The position numbers and the translations under genes are program-made. A stretch of DNA of 58,088 bases from a virus. Where the stretch lies: the IMG/VR virus record IMGVR_UViG_3300036800_000168, positions 1-58,088 of that record; one strand, given 5' to 3'. The notes under the pieces are model-generated. The model was not told the DNA's origin. It made no database searches and was given only the letters and a program-made list of their open reading frames with translations. Each line of letters starts with the position of its first letter. Position 1 is the first letter of the stretch. Below, piece after piece: positions 16,507-24,672 of the stretch.

Positions 16507-19500
16507 TCAGCCGGTCACCCCGGCGAAGACGCGCTTCTGCGCCGCCTGGAAGGCCTTGTAGGCGAGGTCGGCCTGCCGCTCGGCCTCGTACGCCTTCGCG
16601 TAGAGGAACCCGGCCGTCCCGTCGGTGCCGCCCGCCTGCCGCATCATGTGCCAGTTCTCGAAGGCCCGGTTCTCCCGGTGCCGCGCCTGCTGGTAGGCGG
16701 CCCACAGGGCTTCGAGGTCAGGCCCGGCGGTCGCCAGCACGGCCAGCCGGGTCCCGGCGGACAGGGCGGCAGCGCCGAGTACGTTGACGCCGGAGGCGAA
16801 CAGCACCGGGTGCGCGGCCAGGGCCGCCTGCCCCCGCTGCGGGATGACCCCGGCGGCGGAGAACCCGCCCGGCGCCGACAGGTGAGCGGCGCCTGGTCGC
16901 GCGAGCGCCGCCAGGGCATGCAGGCTCGACTGGGCGGCGAGCGCGGCGAGCGCGTGGACGCTGCGGTGAGCGGTGCCGCCGGCGCTGCCGGATCCCGACA
17001 GGGCAGCCGCCCCGAGGATGAACGGGGTGGCGGCGGCAGTAAGGCCTCCCGATCCTGACAGGGCGGCTGCCGCGTGCACGCTGAGCGTCCACGAGGCGGT
17101 CGCGGCCCCCAGGCCGGACAAGGCGGCGGCGCCGGGGACTTTCTTCTGCCCGGTACCGCCAAGGGCGCCCAGGCCGCCGAGCGCGGCTGCCCCGGGGATC
17201 GTCTTGCCAGCCGTGCCGCTGGCCGTGCCCAGCCCGGAGAGCGCCGCTGCCCCCGGGATCGTCTTCTGGCCTGCGGAGGACGCCGAGCCGCTGCCGGAGA
17301 GCGCTGCGGCGCCCGGGAGTGCCTTCTGGCCCGTGCCGCCCGCAGTGCCGAGGCCCGAGAGGGCGACTGCGGCGGAGTAGGCGACCTGAGGTGAGGCAGC
17401 GGCCGTTCCCAGTCCGCTGAGCGCTGCCGCCCCGCTGACCTGCTTGTGCCCGGTGCCAGAGGCGGTCCCCGTCCCCGACAGGGACGCGGAGCCGGGGAAG
17501 AACCCGCCAGCCGAGCCGGACAGGATGCCGAGGCCAGCCAGGACGGCGGCAGCTAGCAACGCTTCCGTGGCGGTCCCGCCGGCGGTACCAGAGCCCGAGA
17601 GCGGGGCCGCTGCGGGAACCTGCTTGTGCGCCGTTCCCGCCAGGGTGCCCGTGCCAGCGAGGAGGGCGGCGCCGACGCGGGTCGCCTGGCTGGTGCCGCC
17701 GGCCGTCCCCGTGCCAGAGAGGGACACGGCGCCAGGGAGCCTCTTCTGCCCGGTGGCCCCGGCGGTGCCCGAGCCCGATAGCAGGGCCGCTGCGGGGATG
17801 ACTGCCGTGCCCGTGGCCCCGGCCGTTCCCGTCCCGGACAGGGCTGCCGCGCCCGGCACCGCCTTGCGGGCCGTCCCCCCGAGGGAACCCGTCCCGGACA
17901 GGGCGGCTGCGGCGCTTACCGCCTGCGCCAGCGGCATGCCCGGGACCATGCTGCCGGGCAGCGCCAGCCCGGGGACGGCGGCGGTGAGGAAGGGCAGCGG
18001 GACGTACCCGGTCATGGTCCCCGAGCCGGACATCGCCACGGCCGCGTGCCTCGGGAAGTGCGCCCCGGCGCTGAGGGTGCCGGACCCCGACATCGTCACG
18101 CCCAGCGGCGGGAGGTTGAAAGAGGCGACGTAGCTGGTGCCGTCAGTGCCGCCCTCGCCGCTGAAGTAGCCGGTGAAGACGCTGGCGTACACGCTGCTGA
18201 TGTCGGTGGGCGACTCGTCGGAGGTGCTGAACTGGTTCGTCCAGGTCAGCCCGTCGGGGGCCGTGTCGAAGTAGATGGTGCCTGAATTTTCACGGATGCG
18301 GACCCAGGCGTGCGCGACCGGGTCGTAGGTGACCGGCGAGCCGATGACCGTGGTGCTGTTGCCCACCCACTGCCACGCCAGGAGGAGGCCCCGGTCCTCG
18401 AAGCCGAATGACCAGCCGTTGTCCTCGGCGGCGTCGCCGATGAACAGGCTGCACTCGTAGTTGACGCCGGGGACGCCCTGGTCCGGGGTGAGCTTGCAGA
18501 GCGCGTAGCTGCCGGCGAGGGAGTAGGCCGAGGCGGAGACGATCTCGGTGTAGCCGGTGGTGCAGGGCATCGCGCACTGGCCGCCCGCGATGGTAACGGT
18601 GCCCTGGGGGTTGGTCCACAAGGCGGACAGGGTGGTGCCGGGGAAGGAGTCCCGCAGCGTCTGGAGGAGGGGCGTCAGCGGGGTGATGCTCCCGCCGAGG
18701 GTGCCTGTCCCGGACATGGCTGCCGCGCTGATCCTCGTCCCCGTGGCGGTGCCCCCGGCGGTGCCCGACCCTGACAGGGGCGCTGACCCGAAGGTCCCCG
18801 CGTTACCTGTCCCGCTGAGGGCGCCCGTCCCGGAGAGAGCAGCGCTCCCGGCCAGGTGGCCGGCCCCGGACGCGGTCCCGGACCCGGACAGGGCCGCAGC
18901 TCCCGGGACTGTCTTTTGGGCGGTCCCCCCGAGGGCACCGGTCCCGGACAGGGCGGCTGCGTTCAGCGTGCCGGAAGTCGGCACGATCTCCAGGACGGCC
19001 GCCTGCCAGCCTTGACCGCCGCTCAAGGACGGCTGCGACCATCCGACCGTCGTTGACGTCAGCGACGAGACCGTACTGCTGGACTTGCCCGCGTCGAGCG
19101 TGCCGCCGTCAGCCACATCCAGCGCTGACGATATTGAAGTCGTTCCGCTCAAGGCGGTGTCTGCGGCATAGTTAGATGCGTGGCCGCCGACCACGTACAG
19201 CAGCGACCCGAGCACAGTCGGCGTTACCGCGACACCTATGCTCGTGCCGGTGGTACCTGATGCCGTGTTGCTCGCGCCTTGCGGGCTGGAGACGTTCGCG
19301 CCGTTAACGACCCGGACGGCGAGCATGAGTTCAGCGGCACTGCTGTCGCTGCCGCGAGAGTACGTAACGGTGATGCTGCCCGGTGCGGTCGTTACGGGCC
19401 GGGTGAATATCTGCGAGTGCTGATAGGCGGGCCCCGTAACGATGACCGGGCCAGGCGTCCATGTCCCGACAGCCGAGTCACTGGCAGCCCCGGTAAACGT

Positions 19501-20433
19501 AACGGGAGCGCCAGCCCAGTTGACGTTGCAAAGCGCCACCAGGACGGACCCGGCAGGCGGAGAGAACGACGCGGAGACCAGCGAGGTCGCGGTGGAGCCG
19601 CCTGCGGTCGTCGCGACTGCCGGGGTAGAGGCATCCTCGGTGACGACCATCCTCCCGGCGCCTGCGAGCGTCCCCGTCCCCGCCAGGGAGGCCGCCCCCG
19701 GGACTGCCTTGTGCCCCGCTCCGCCGAGGGAGCCGGTCCCGGACATGGCCGCTGCCCCCGGGACCGTCTTGTGCGCTGTCCCCCCGAGGGCGCCCGTCCC
19801 GGACAGGGCGGCAGCGCCGGAGATGACGGGGAGGACGTTGAAGTCCTGGAAGCCGCCGGTCCCGCTGGGCGACGCGGAGCCGCTGGCACTTCCGTAGTAC
19901 ATCTGCACGTAGGAGGTGGCGGCGGTCCAGGTGCCGATCGTCTCAGTCGTGGTCGTGTACCGGCTGGTCCACGTGACCGCATCGGGGGACGTCGAGAACG
20001 TGATGGTCCCGGCGGCCTCCGAGACCCTGATCCACTTGTGGTTCGTCGCGCTGTAGGCAAGCGTGAACAAGGTGGAGAAGGTACCGGAGGCCTGCTTCTG
20101 GACGTAGAAGTTACCGCCCGTGACGCCGGTCAGGTAGCCATCGACGATGGTCGCTGAGGTAAGGGCGAAGCCGGTGTCGTAGTCGCTGTTGCCGGTGTTG
20201 GGGACGACCCGCGCGAACACTGACGAGCTGGTCAGGTCGTAGGCGTTCTGGCTGTTGACGGACGTGTAGTAGCCGGTGTCCGCGTAGGTGCCGCCGCTCA
20301 GGCTGAGCTGGCCGCCCGAGACAGCCTCCGGGCCGGACGGGAGCCCGGTCCCGGAGTCCGGCTCGACGTACCAGTTGGTGGCGTTGAGGGTGGACCCGGG
20401 GAAGGCGTCGGTAAGCGTCGCCAGCTTCGCCAT
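16507..20433 (-). CDS. Giant repetitive fibre protein with two lectin-like domains, 1308 aa
   Basis: ATG start at 20433. Two related beta-sandwich-like domains occur near residues 10-205 and 590-770; both have an FPGxTL opening and a later HxWxR...GTIxFxTxPDxxTWT core, as in concanavalin/LamG-like adhesion domains. A third beta domain lies between them near residues 270-490. The rest is made of about 25 copies of a ~19-21-residue Ala/Gly/Ser/Thr unit typified by PGAAALSGTGTAGGTGQK, grouped in three blocks. The last ~70 residues are helical and charged (YQQARHRENRAFENWHMM). A long flexible virion fibre displaying adhesion domains is the most likely role. Confidence 0.75.
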   Translation of the reverse strand: MAKLATLTDAFPGSTLNATNWYVEPDSGTGLPSGPEAVSGGQLSLSGGTYADTGYYTSVNSQNAYDLTSSSVFARVVPNTGNSDYDTGFALTSATIVDGYLTGVTGGNFYVQKQASGTFSTLFTLAYSATNHKWIRVSEAAGTITFSTSPDAVTWTSRYTTTTETIGTWTAATSYVQMYYGSASGSASPSGTGGFQDFNVLPVISGAAALSGTGALGGTAHKTVPGAAAMSGTGSLGGAGHKAVPGAASLAGTGTLAGAGRMVVTEDASTPAVATTAGGSTATSLVSASFSPPAGSVLVALCNVNWAGAPVTFTGAASDSAVGTWTPGPVIVTGPAYQHSQIFTRPVTTAPGSITVTYSRGSDSSAAELMLAVRVVNGANVSSPQGASNTASGTTGTSIGVAVTPTVLGSLLYVVGGHASNYAADTALSGTTSISSALDVADGGTLDAGKSSSTVSSLTSTTVGWSQPSLSGGQGWQAAVLEIVPTSGTLNAAALSGTGALGGTAQKTVPGAAALSGSGTASGAGHLAGSAALSGTGALSGTGNAGTFGSAPLSGSGTAGGTATGTRISAAAMSGTGTLGGSITPLTPLLQTLRDSFPGTTLSALWTNPQGTVTIAGGQCAMPCTTGYTEIVSASAYSLAGSYALCKLTPDQGVPGVNYECSLFIGDAAEDNGWSFGFEDRGLLLAWQWVGNSTTVIGSPVTYDPVAHAWVRIRENSGTIYFDTAPDGLTWTNQFSTSDESPTDISSVYASVFTGYFSGEGGTDGTSYVASFNLPPLGVTMSGSGTLSAGAHFPRHAAVAMSGSGTMTGYVPLPFLTAAVPGLALPGSMVPGMPLAQAVSAAAALSGTGSLGGTARKAVPGAAALSGTGTAGATGTAVIPAAALLSGSGTAGATGQKRLPGAVSLSGTGTAGGTSQATRVGAALLAGTGTLAGTAHKQVPAAAPLSGSGTAGGTATEALLAAAVLAGLGILSGSAGGFFPGSASLSGTGTASGTGHKQVSGAAALSGLGTAAASPQVAYSAAVALSGLGTAGGTGQKALPGAAALSGSGSASSAGQKTIPGAAALSGLGTASGTAGKTIPGAAALGGLGALGGTGQKKVPGAAALSGLGAATASWTLSVHAAAALSGSGGLTAAATPFILGAAALSGSGSAGGTAHRSVHALAALAAQSSLHALAALARPGAAHLSAPGGFSAAGVIPQRGQAALAAHPVLFASGVNVLGAAALSAGTRLAVLATAGPDLEALWAAYQQARHRENRAFENWHMMRQAGGTDGTAGFLYAKAYEAERQADLAYKAFQAAQKRVFAGVTG
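16920..17930 (-). repeat. Coding tandem array of ~20-codon Ala/Gly/Ser units
   Basis: About 16 successive units of roughly 57-63 bases encode variants of GAAALSGxGTAGGTGxKxxP. Units differ at synonymous positions and in the last third, so this is an old, diverged protein repeat, not a fresh DNA duplication. Smaller blocks of the same unit lie near 18700-18960 and 19660-19830 in the same gene. Confidence 0.8.
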
Positions 20434-20482
20434 CGGTTCTCCCGGGTAACGTCATCGGGCTGTCCGGGTTACCTCCCGGGCG

Positions 20483-20932
20483 TCACCACTGGGAGGCGTT
20501 CACCGTGACGGAGGCCGCCGCGAACTGGACCGTGTCACCGGAGGTCACCCCGGTGATGTTGGCGGTCAGCGCGCCCCACAGGTGCCGGACGGGGGTGCCG
20601 GAGGTATCCCAGACCTCGACCGCGACGGCGGTCGTCCAGGAGCCCGTCGCCGTCCAGGAGACCGCGTTGGCGTTGGAGAACTGGCCGCCGGAGACAGTGC
20701 CCGCGAAGACCGTGCCGAGCGACGCGCCGCCAGCGGTATACCCGTTGGAGGTAGTCAGCTCCGTGCCGGTGGCCGTCTCCGTGCCGATCACCGAGTAGAG
20801 CCGCAGGTGGTACGGCAGGGTGATGGCGAGGGCGGTGCCGCCGGTACCAGGGGCGAAAGTGGTCGCCGTGGACGTCTTGTAGAGGTTGGTCAGCAGCGTG
20901 TTGACCAGCGTCTGGTCCATCATCCCGGGCAT
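20483..20932 (-). CDS. Small virion/tail-type beta protein, 149 aa
   Basis: ATG 20932 overlaps the stop of the preceding gene. A short helix (LVNTLLTNLYK) is followed by a Thr/Ala/Gly-rich all-beta chain with GTVFAGTVSGGQFSNANAV and VEVWDTSGTP. Many actinophages have proteins of this length and character beside fibre genes, probably minor virion components. It lies directly upstream of the giant fibre gene in the same operon. Confidence 0.65.
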   Translation of the reverse strand: MPGMMDQTLVNTLLTNLYKTSTATTFAPGTGGTALAITLPYHLRLYSVIGTETATGTELTTSNGYTAGGASLGTVFAGTVSGGQFSNANAVSWTATGSWTTAVAVEVWDTSGTPVRHLWGALTANITGVTSGDTVQFAAASVTVNASQW

Positions 20933-21168
20933 CAGGCACCGCCTGCCGGCAGGACGTCAGCGGACCCGGGGAGCAGGGTGATGGTCACCGGGCGGCACGG
21001 GGCGCCGCTGGCGGTGGCCGCCTCCCCGTGGTGGTGGTCCTGCGGGCAGCACGTGCACCCCGCCGCGTCGAGCGCCGTGTGGACGTCCACGTCGTGCGCG
21101 GTGATGGTGGCTACTGCCGTGCAGTCCTTGTTCTTGCACTGGACCAGGTGCACTTGGCCCCTCCTCAT
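20932..21168 (-). CDS. Cys/His-rich zinc-binding-like protein, 78 aa
   Basis: ATG 21168 overlaps the stop of the portal gene. The sequence has CKNKDC near residue 11 and CTCCPQDHHHG near residue 38, enough ligands for one or two zinc ions, and a beta-rich C-terminus. It is placed between portal and virion genes. Role unknown. Confidence 0.6.
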   Translation of the reverse strand: MRRGQVHLVQCKNKDCTAVATITAHDVDVHTALDAAGCTCCPQDHHHGEAATASGAPCRPVTITLLPGSADVLPAGGA

Positions 21169-23447
21169 CCCCGTCCAGGGGCGTAGCGGTCGTAGTCGAG
21201 CAGCTCGGTGTCGTCCTCCGTCACGCCGAGGCGCGAGCGGATGCCGACGTGGGCCGGGTCCTGGTAGCCGCGAATCGGCTGACCGGAGAACCAGGTGCCC
21301 TGTCCCTTCTGGGCCTGGGCCTCGGTTTCCGGCAGGTGCGCGGTGAGGATGAAGCCGCCGTCCCCGGCGACGGCCGCCATGTCGCCCTCACGGGCTGCCT
21401 CGTCCACCGCCCGGGACAGCGCCGCCATCTTGCGGACGCGCTCGGTGCGGCTCAGCAGCGCGCCCTTCTTCGGCATGCCGCCGCGCTTGCGGCCGGCCTT
21501 CGGCATGGTGCCGCGCTGCTCGTCGGACTCCGGGGGCCGCGCGCCCTCGCCGCCCGCGTCCTCGCCGGCTTCCTCGCCCTCCGGCGGCGCGTTGAGGGGG
21601 CCGCCCGCCTGGGCTTCCATCTGCTCGGCCATGGCGGCGTCGTCGGGGGTGGGGGCGAGGTCGGGCAGCGGGACGGGCTGCGTGCCCATCCGGTCGATCA
21701 TCACCGCCTCGCCGGCGACGGCGGGCGGCACGCCCTCAACCTGGGCGACCGGGGCGAAGTCGGCGGCGAGGTCCATCGGGATGGGCAGCCCCTGGTTGCG
21801 CAGCTCGATGTAGGCCTGCCTGCGGGTGCGCGCCTGGCCGATGATGTCGGCGACCGCCTCGTCCTGCGACCGCTCGCGCTCCTCGTCCAGGTCGATGCCG
21901 AGGCCCCGGGTGCGGGTGCGCTGGGAGACGGGGATGCCGGACGCGCGGATCGCCTCGACGAACTGGCGGGTGGTGTCCTCGTCGCGGAAGTTGAGGACGG
22001 CGCACTTCAGCTCGGGCACCAGGAGCTTGGGCTGCTCGGTGATCCGCTTCTCGCCGGTTTCCTCGTCGGTTTCGAGGACCTCTTCCATGATCACGAAGCG
22101 GCGGCCGTTGCGCTCCTCGTAGTCGTAGTGCTCCTGGGCCTCCGCGCAGATGAGCATCCGCTGGCGCATGTGCTTCGTCAGCATCTTCTGGTAGGACTGC
22201 ATGAGCTGCTCGACGAGCTGCTTGTTGAGCGCGTCGGCCGCGTAGGTCTGGCCTTCCCCGGCGCCCATCAGGAAGGTGCGCGAGAGGCCGAACACCTGGA
22301 GGACCCGGTCCTCGATGCGCTCGAAGTCGGCGCTCAGGTCGGGCATGTTCTCCCGGCCGAACACGGACTCCAGCTCGACGGCGAAGTTGTGGATGAGCAC
22401 GCGGAAGTCGCCGGCGAGGGCGGCGTCCAGGGCCAGCTCGAAGTTCTCCAGGTCGTCGTCGGTGGGGATCCAGGGGACGGACGTGCCGAGGTCGGTGGCG
22501 CTCGCGCCGAGCTTGGCGAGCAGCAGCGGGGTGTAGAGCCGGTCGGCGATCGAGTCGAGCGCGGTGTTGAGCATCTCCTGCTGGAGCATCGAGCGCATCG
22601 CCCGGGTCAGCAGCGGGAGCCCCCTGAGGTTGAAGGTGTCGCCCTTGAACCTGAGCTGCCGCAGCAGCACCGAGGAGACCGGCATGAACGCGTTCTCCGC
22701 CGTGTAGGCGGCCAGCTCGGGGTACTCCTGGATCATCTTGTTGTACTCCCAGGCGGGCTGCCTGGTGGTGAGGACCTGCCGGATCGTCCACGGCAGCCGG
22801 GTGAAGTAGCGGGGCTCCTTGAGGAACGGGCTGCGCTCGACCTTGATGTCGTCGGGGTTGAGCAGTTCCTCGTCGTCCCAGATGCCGAGGTCCTCATTGA
22901 ATGTCGCGAATGGCCACGCTTCGCCCGTTATGTAATACTCTCGCCCGATATCGACCAGGAACTCCGAGTAGTCCAGTCCCTCGTCGCCGAAGAACAGGTC
23001 CTCGTAGAAGTCGGTCAGCCGCTGGTCCTTGCACTCCAGGTGCGCGCCGACCACCGGGAACTTGCTGAAGATGTCCACGCAGGAGCCGACGATCGGGTCG
23101 GTCTGGTACAGCAGGCGGCAGAACGCCCGGACCTTCGCAAGCTCCTCGTTCTGGCTGAAGTCGTACGGGAGGTTGTTCTGCCGCCAGTAGAACAGCGGGT
23201 CCCTGGGGCGGCCGGTGGCGAACTGGATATCGGAGAAGCCGGATCCCCCCGACCCGCCACTGGAGTAGGCGGTGCGGCGGCCGAGGCTCCCCTGCCGGGC
23301 GTTGACCCGCCGGTTCTTGCGGGCCTCGGCGACCTCAGGGCTCATCTGCTCAACGGCGACTGCCCCGGCGCCCACCGTCCGGCTGAGCTGCCGGGTAACC
23401 GACGCCTGGCGGGCAGCACCTGACCCCGGCTTGTACGCGACTCGCAT
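21165..23447 (-). CDS. Portal protein, 760 aa
   Basis: ATG start at 23447. After ~75 flexible residues comes a region typical of portals of large phages: FYWRQNNLPYDFSQNEELAK, then FCRLLYQTDPIVGSCVDIFS (109-128) and a helix/strand core with LTRAMRSMLQQEMLNTALDS. Later parts carry the charged stem-like region (ITEQPKLLVPELKCAVLNFR) and RASGIPVSQRTRTRGLGIDL. The C-terminal ~200 residues are a low-complexity tail with a basic segment (KAGRKRGGMPKKGALLSR). Twelve copies would form the head-vertex ring through which DNA is packaged. It heads the run of minus-strand virion genes 23447-13991. Confidence 0.85.
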   Translation of the reverse strand: MRVAYKPGSGAARQASVTRQLSRTVGAGAVAVEQMSPEVAEARKNRRVNARQGSLGRRTAYSSGGSGGSGFSDIQFATGRPRDPLFYWRQNNLPYDFSQNEELAKVRAFCRLLYQTDPIVGSCVDIFSKFPVVGAHLECKDQRLTDFYEDLFFGDEGLDYSEFLVDIGREYYITGEAWPFATFNEDLGIWDDEELLNPDDIKVERSPFLKEPRYFTRLPWTIRQVLTTRQPAWEYNKMIQEYPELAAYTAENAFMPVSSVLLRQLRFKGDTFNLRGLPLLTRAMRSMLQQEMLNTALDSIADRLYTPLLLAKLGASATDLGTSVPWIPTDDDLENFELALDAALAGDFRVLIHNFAVELESVFGRENMPDLSADFERIEDRVLQVFGLSRTFLMGAGEGQTYAADALNKQLVEQLMQSYQKMLTKHMRQRMLICAEAQEHYDYEERNGRRFVIMEEVLETDEETGEKRITEQPKLLVPELKCAVLNFRDEDTTRQFVEAIRASGIPVSQRTRTRGLGIDLDEERERSQDEAVADIIGQARTRRQAYIELRNQGLPIPMDLAADFAPVAQVEGVPPAVAGEAVMIDRMGTQPVPLPDLAPTPDDAAMAEQMEAQAGGPLNAPPEGEEAGEDAGGEGARPPESDEQRGTMPKAGRKRGGMPKKGALLSRTERVRKMAALSRAVDEAAREGDMAAVAGDGGFILTAHLPETEAQAQKGQGTWFSGQPIRGYQDPAHVGIRSRLGVTEDDTELLDYDRYAPGRG

Positions 23448-23485
23448 CTGGCCTCCTAACCCTTCCGGGGCAGGAGGCCAGGCGG

Positions 23486-23662
23486 CTACTCAGGCGGGAC
23501 GGCCGCCAGGATCAGGTGAGCGAACTGGCGCCACTCGTCCCAGGTGCGGGACGGGCGCAGGATGATCCACCCGGACACCCCGTGCTCGGTCAGCTCAGGC
23601 CCGGAGGCGGACCCGACGACGCGGCGCCCGGGCTCGCCGGCTACCGACAACGGCTCACTCAT
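23486..23662 (-). CDS. Small unknown protein upstream of portal, 58 aa
   Basis: ATG 23662 overlaps the end of the preceding gene by 8 bases; the stop is 38 bases before the portal start. It contains a beta segment then an amphipathic helix (WIILRPSRTWDEWRQFAHLI). Third positions are nearly all G/C, which supports coding. No family recognised. Confidence 0.5.
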   Translation of the reverse strand: MSEPLSVAGEPGRRVVGSASGPELTEHGVSGWIILRPSRTWDEWRQFAHLILAAVPPE

Positions 23663-24029
23663 CGCCGTACGGCCCGTTCATCTGCTCGCGCATCTGGCTC
23701 ATTACGCTCCGGTCGTTCAGGTGCTTCACCAGGTTGGGGAACCACTGGCGCGGGTCGTGCCCGAGCGGCAGGGAAAACGGCCTGTCCGGGTCGTTGCGGT
23801 GCTGGACTATCACCTGCGGGCCCCTCACGTTCCCGGGGCCGACGGCATCGGGATGAGATATGGGGAGCAGCGTGTGCCCGGTCTCCATCCGGACGTTGTG
23901 CGGCCCGTGCGGCTGGAACACCGAGGCGAGCTGCTGCCGGAGCCTGACCTCGTTCTGGTGCTGCTCCGTAGTCCACCCGGGGGTCATGGCCGGGCTGGTG
24001 AAGTGCGTGTCGTTGTAGCCCACGGTCAC
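23655..24029 (-). CDS. Unknown head-region protein, 124 aa
   Basis: The GTG at 24029 overlaps the previous stop (GTGA). The chain is polar and His/Asn/Gln-rich, with HPHGPHNVRMETG-like and QVIVQHRNDPDRPF segments and a C-terminal helix (WFPNLVKHLNDRSVMSQMRE). It belongs to a block of small His-rich genes between 26138 and 23486 just upstream of portal. Role unknown. Confidence 0.55.
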   Translation of the reverse strand: MTVGYNDTHFTSPAMTPGWTTEQHQNEVRLRQQLASVFQPHGPHNVRMETGHTLLPISHPDAVGPGNVRGPQVIVQHRNDPDRPFSLPLGHDPRQWFPNLVKHLNDRSVMSQMREQMNGPYGDE

Positions 24030-24430
24030 GGGCTCCTGTCCATGAATACGTCAGTGTCCGGTGAGCGGTGGGTGATCACCCGCTGAGCGTCGTGGTCGTA
24101 GCCGGTCGGGTTATTGTTGAGCCGCGCCCGGTTGTACTGATCGCCCAGGTGCCCCATGAACTCGCGGTCCCGGAACACCCGGCTGACCCGGGCGCCGACG
24201 TCGTCGTCCCCGGTGCCGAGGTGCACGTGCACCAGGGACAGGTCCGGGTCCCCGGCGTGGCCGCCGCTCAGGTTCCAGTTGCCCTCGGGGTCCCGGTCCA
24301 CCATGAAGTGGTGGCCGGTCTCCGTCTCCCAGAAGCCCGAGCTGCCGTGGACGGGGAAGCCGTGCCCGGCCAGGTCCTGCGAGGCCCGGTCGATCGCCTG
24401 GGCGTGGTCGCCGAGGTTCCAGTCGCCCAT
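24026..24430 (-). CDS. His-rich unknown protein, 134 aa
   Basis: ATG 24430 is chosen because GAGGAGG lies 4 bases upstream and the ATG overlaps the previous stop (ATGA); the open frame extends further but without support. It begins MGDWNLGDHAQAIDRASQDL and carries many His/Asp/Gly pairs (HHFMVDRDPEGNWNL, SLVHVHLGTGDDD), like a small metal- or nucleotide-binding fold. A similar HVHLxDLGH-type stretch occurs in the neighbour at 24669-25856. Confidence 0.6.
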   Translation of the reverse strand: MGDWNLGDHAQAIDRASQDLAGHGFPVHGSSGFWETETGHHFMVDRDPEGNWNLSGGHAGDPDLSLVHVHLGTGDDDVGARVSRVFRDREFMGHLGDQYNRARLNNNPTGYDHDAQRVITHRSPDTDVFMDRSP

Positions 24431-24672
24431 CAGCTCCTCCTCGCGGTGAACCGGGGACTGCGGGAGGCGTCGGCCGACCCGTCCCACTGCGGGTCGGCGG
24501 CGGCGTGGTCCTGCTCATGCAGGTGCAGCAGGGTGCGCAGGGGCAGCAGGTACGCGACGTCCTGGTTGTGGGTGCCGTACATGTGACCGCGCAGGTCCTC
24601 CAGGCTGTGCAGCGGCTCGTGTCCCTCGGGGGTCGCCGCGCGGGTGAATGCCTCCGCCAGCCGCAGGCTCAC
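24430..24672 (-). CDS. Four-histidine motif protein, 80 aa
   Basis: GTG 24672 overlaps the previous stop (GTGA); GTG 24675 is an equal alternative. Residues 27-56 (LRGHMYGTH...LLHLHEQDH) give His30, His35, His52 and His56 with exact spacing x4, x16, x3, as in proteins at 8921, 12451 and 24669. It is adjacent to one of these paralogous motifs, which suggests local duplication of the module. Likely a compact zinc-binding protein of unknown role. Confidence 0.65.
   Translation of the reverse strand: MSLRLAEAFTRAATPEGHEPLHSLEDLRGHMYGTHNQDVAYLLPLRTLLHLHEQDHAAADPQWDGSADASRSPRFTARRS

Noticed and set aside
16507-20433. Regular repeats as a CRISPR array
   Set aside because: Units are in frame, diverged and translate to a clean Ala/Gly/Ser repeat inside one long gene; there are no fixed repeats with unique spacers.
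21249-23423. Long plus-strand open frame opposite the portal gene
   Set aside because: Same mirror effect; Leu/Gly/Val/Arg-rich, no start signal, and the portal pattern on the minus strand is clear.
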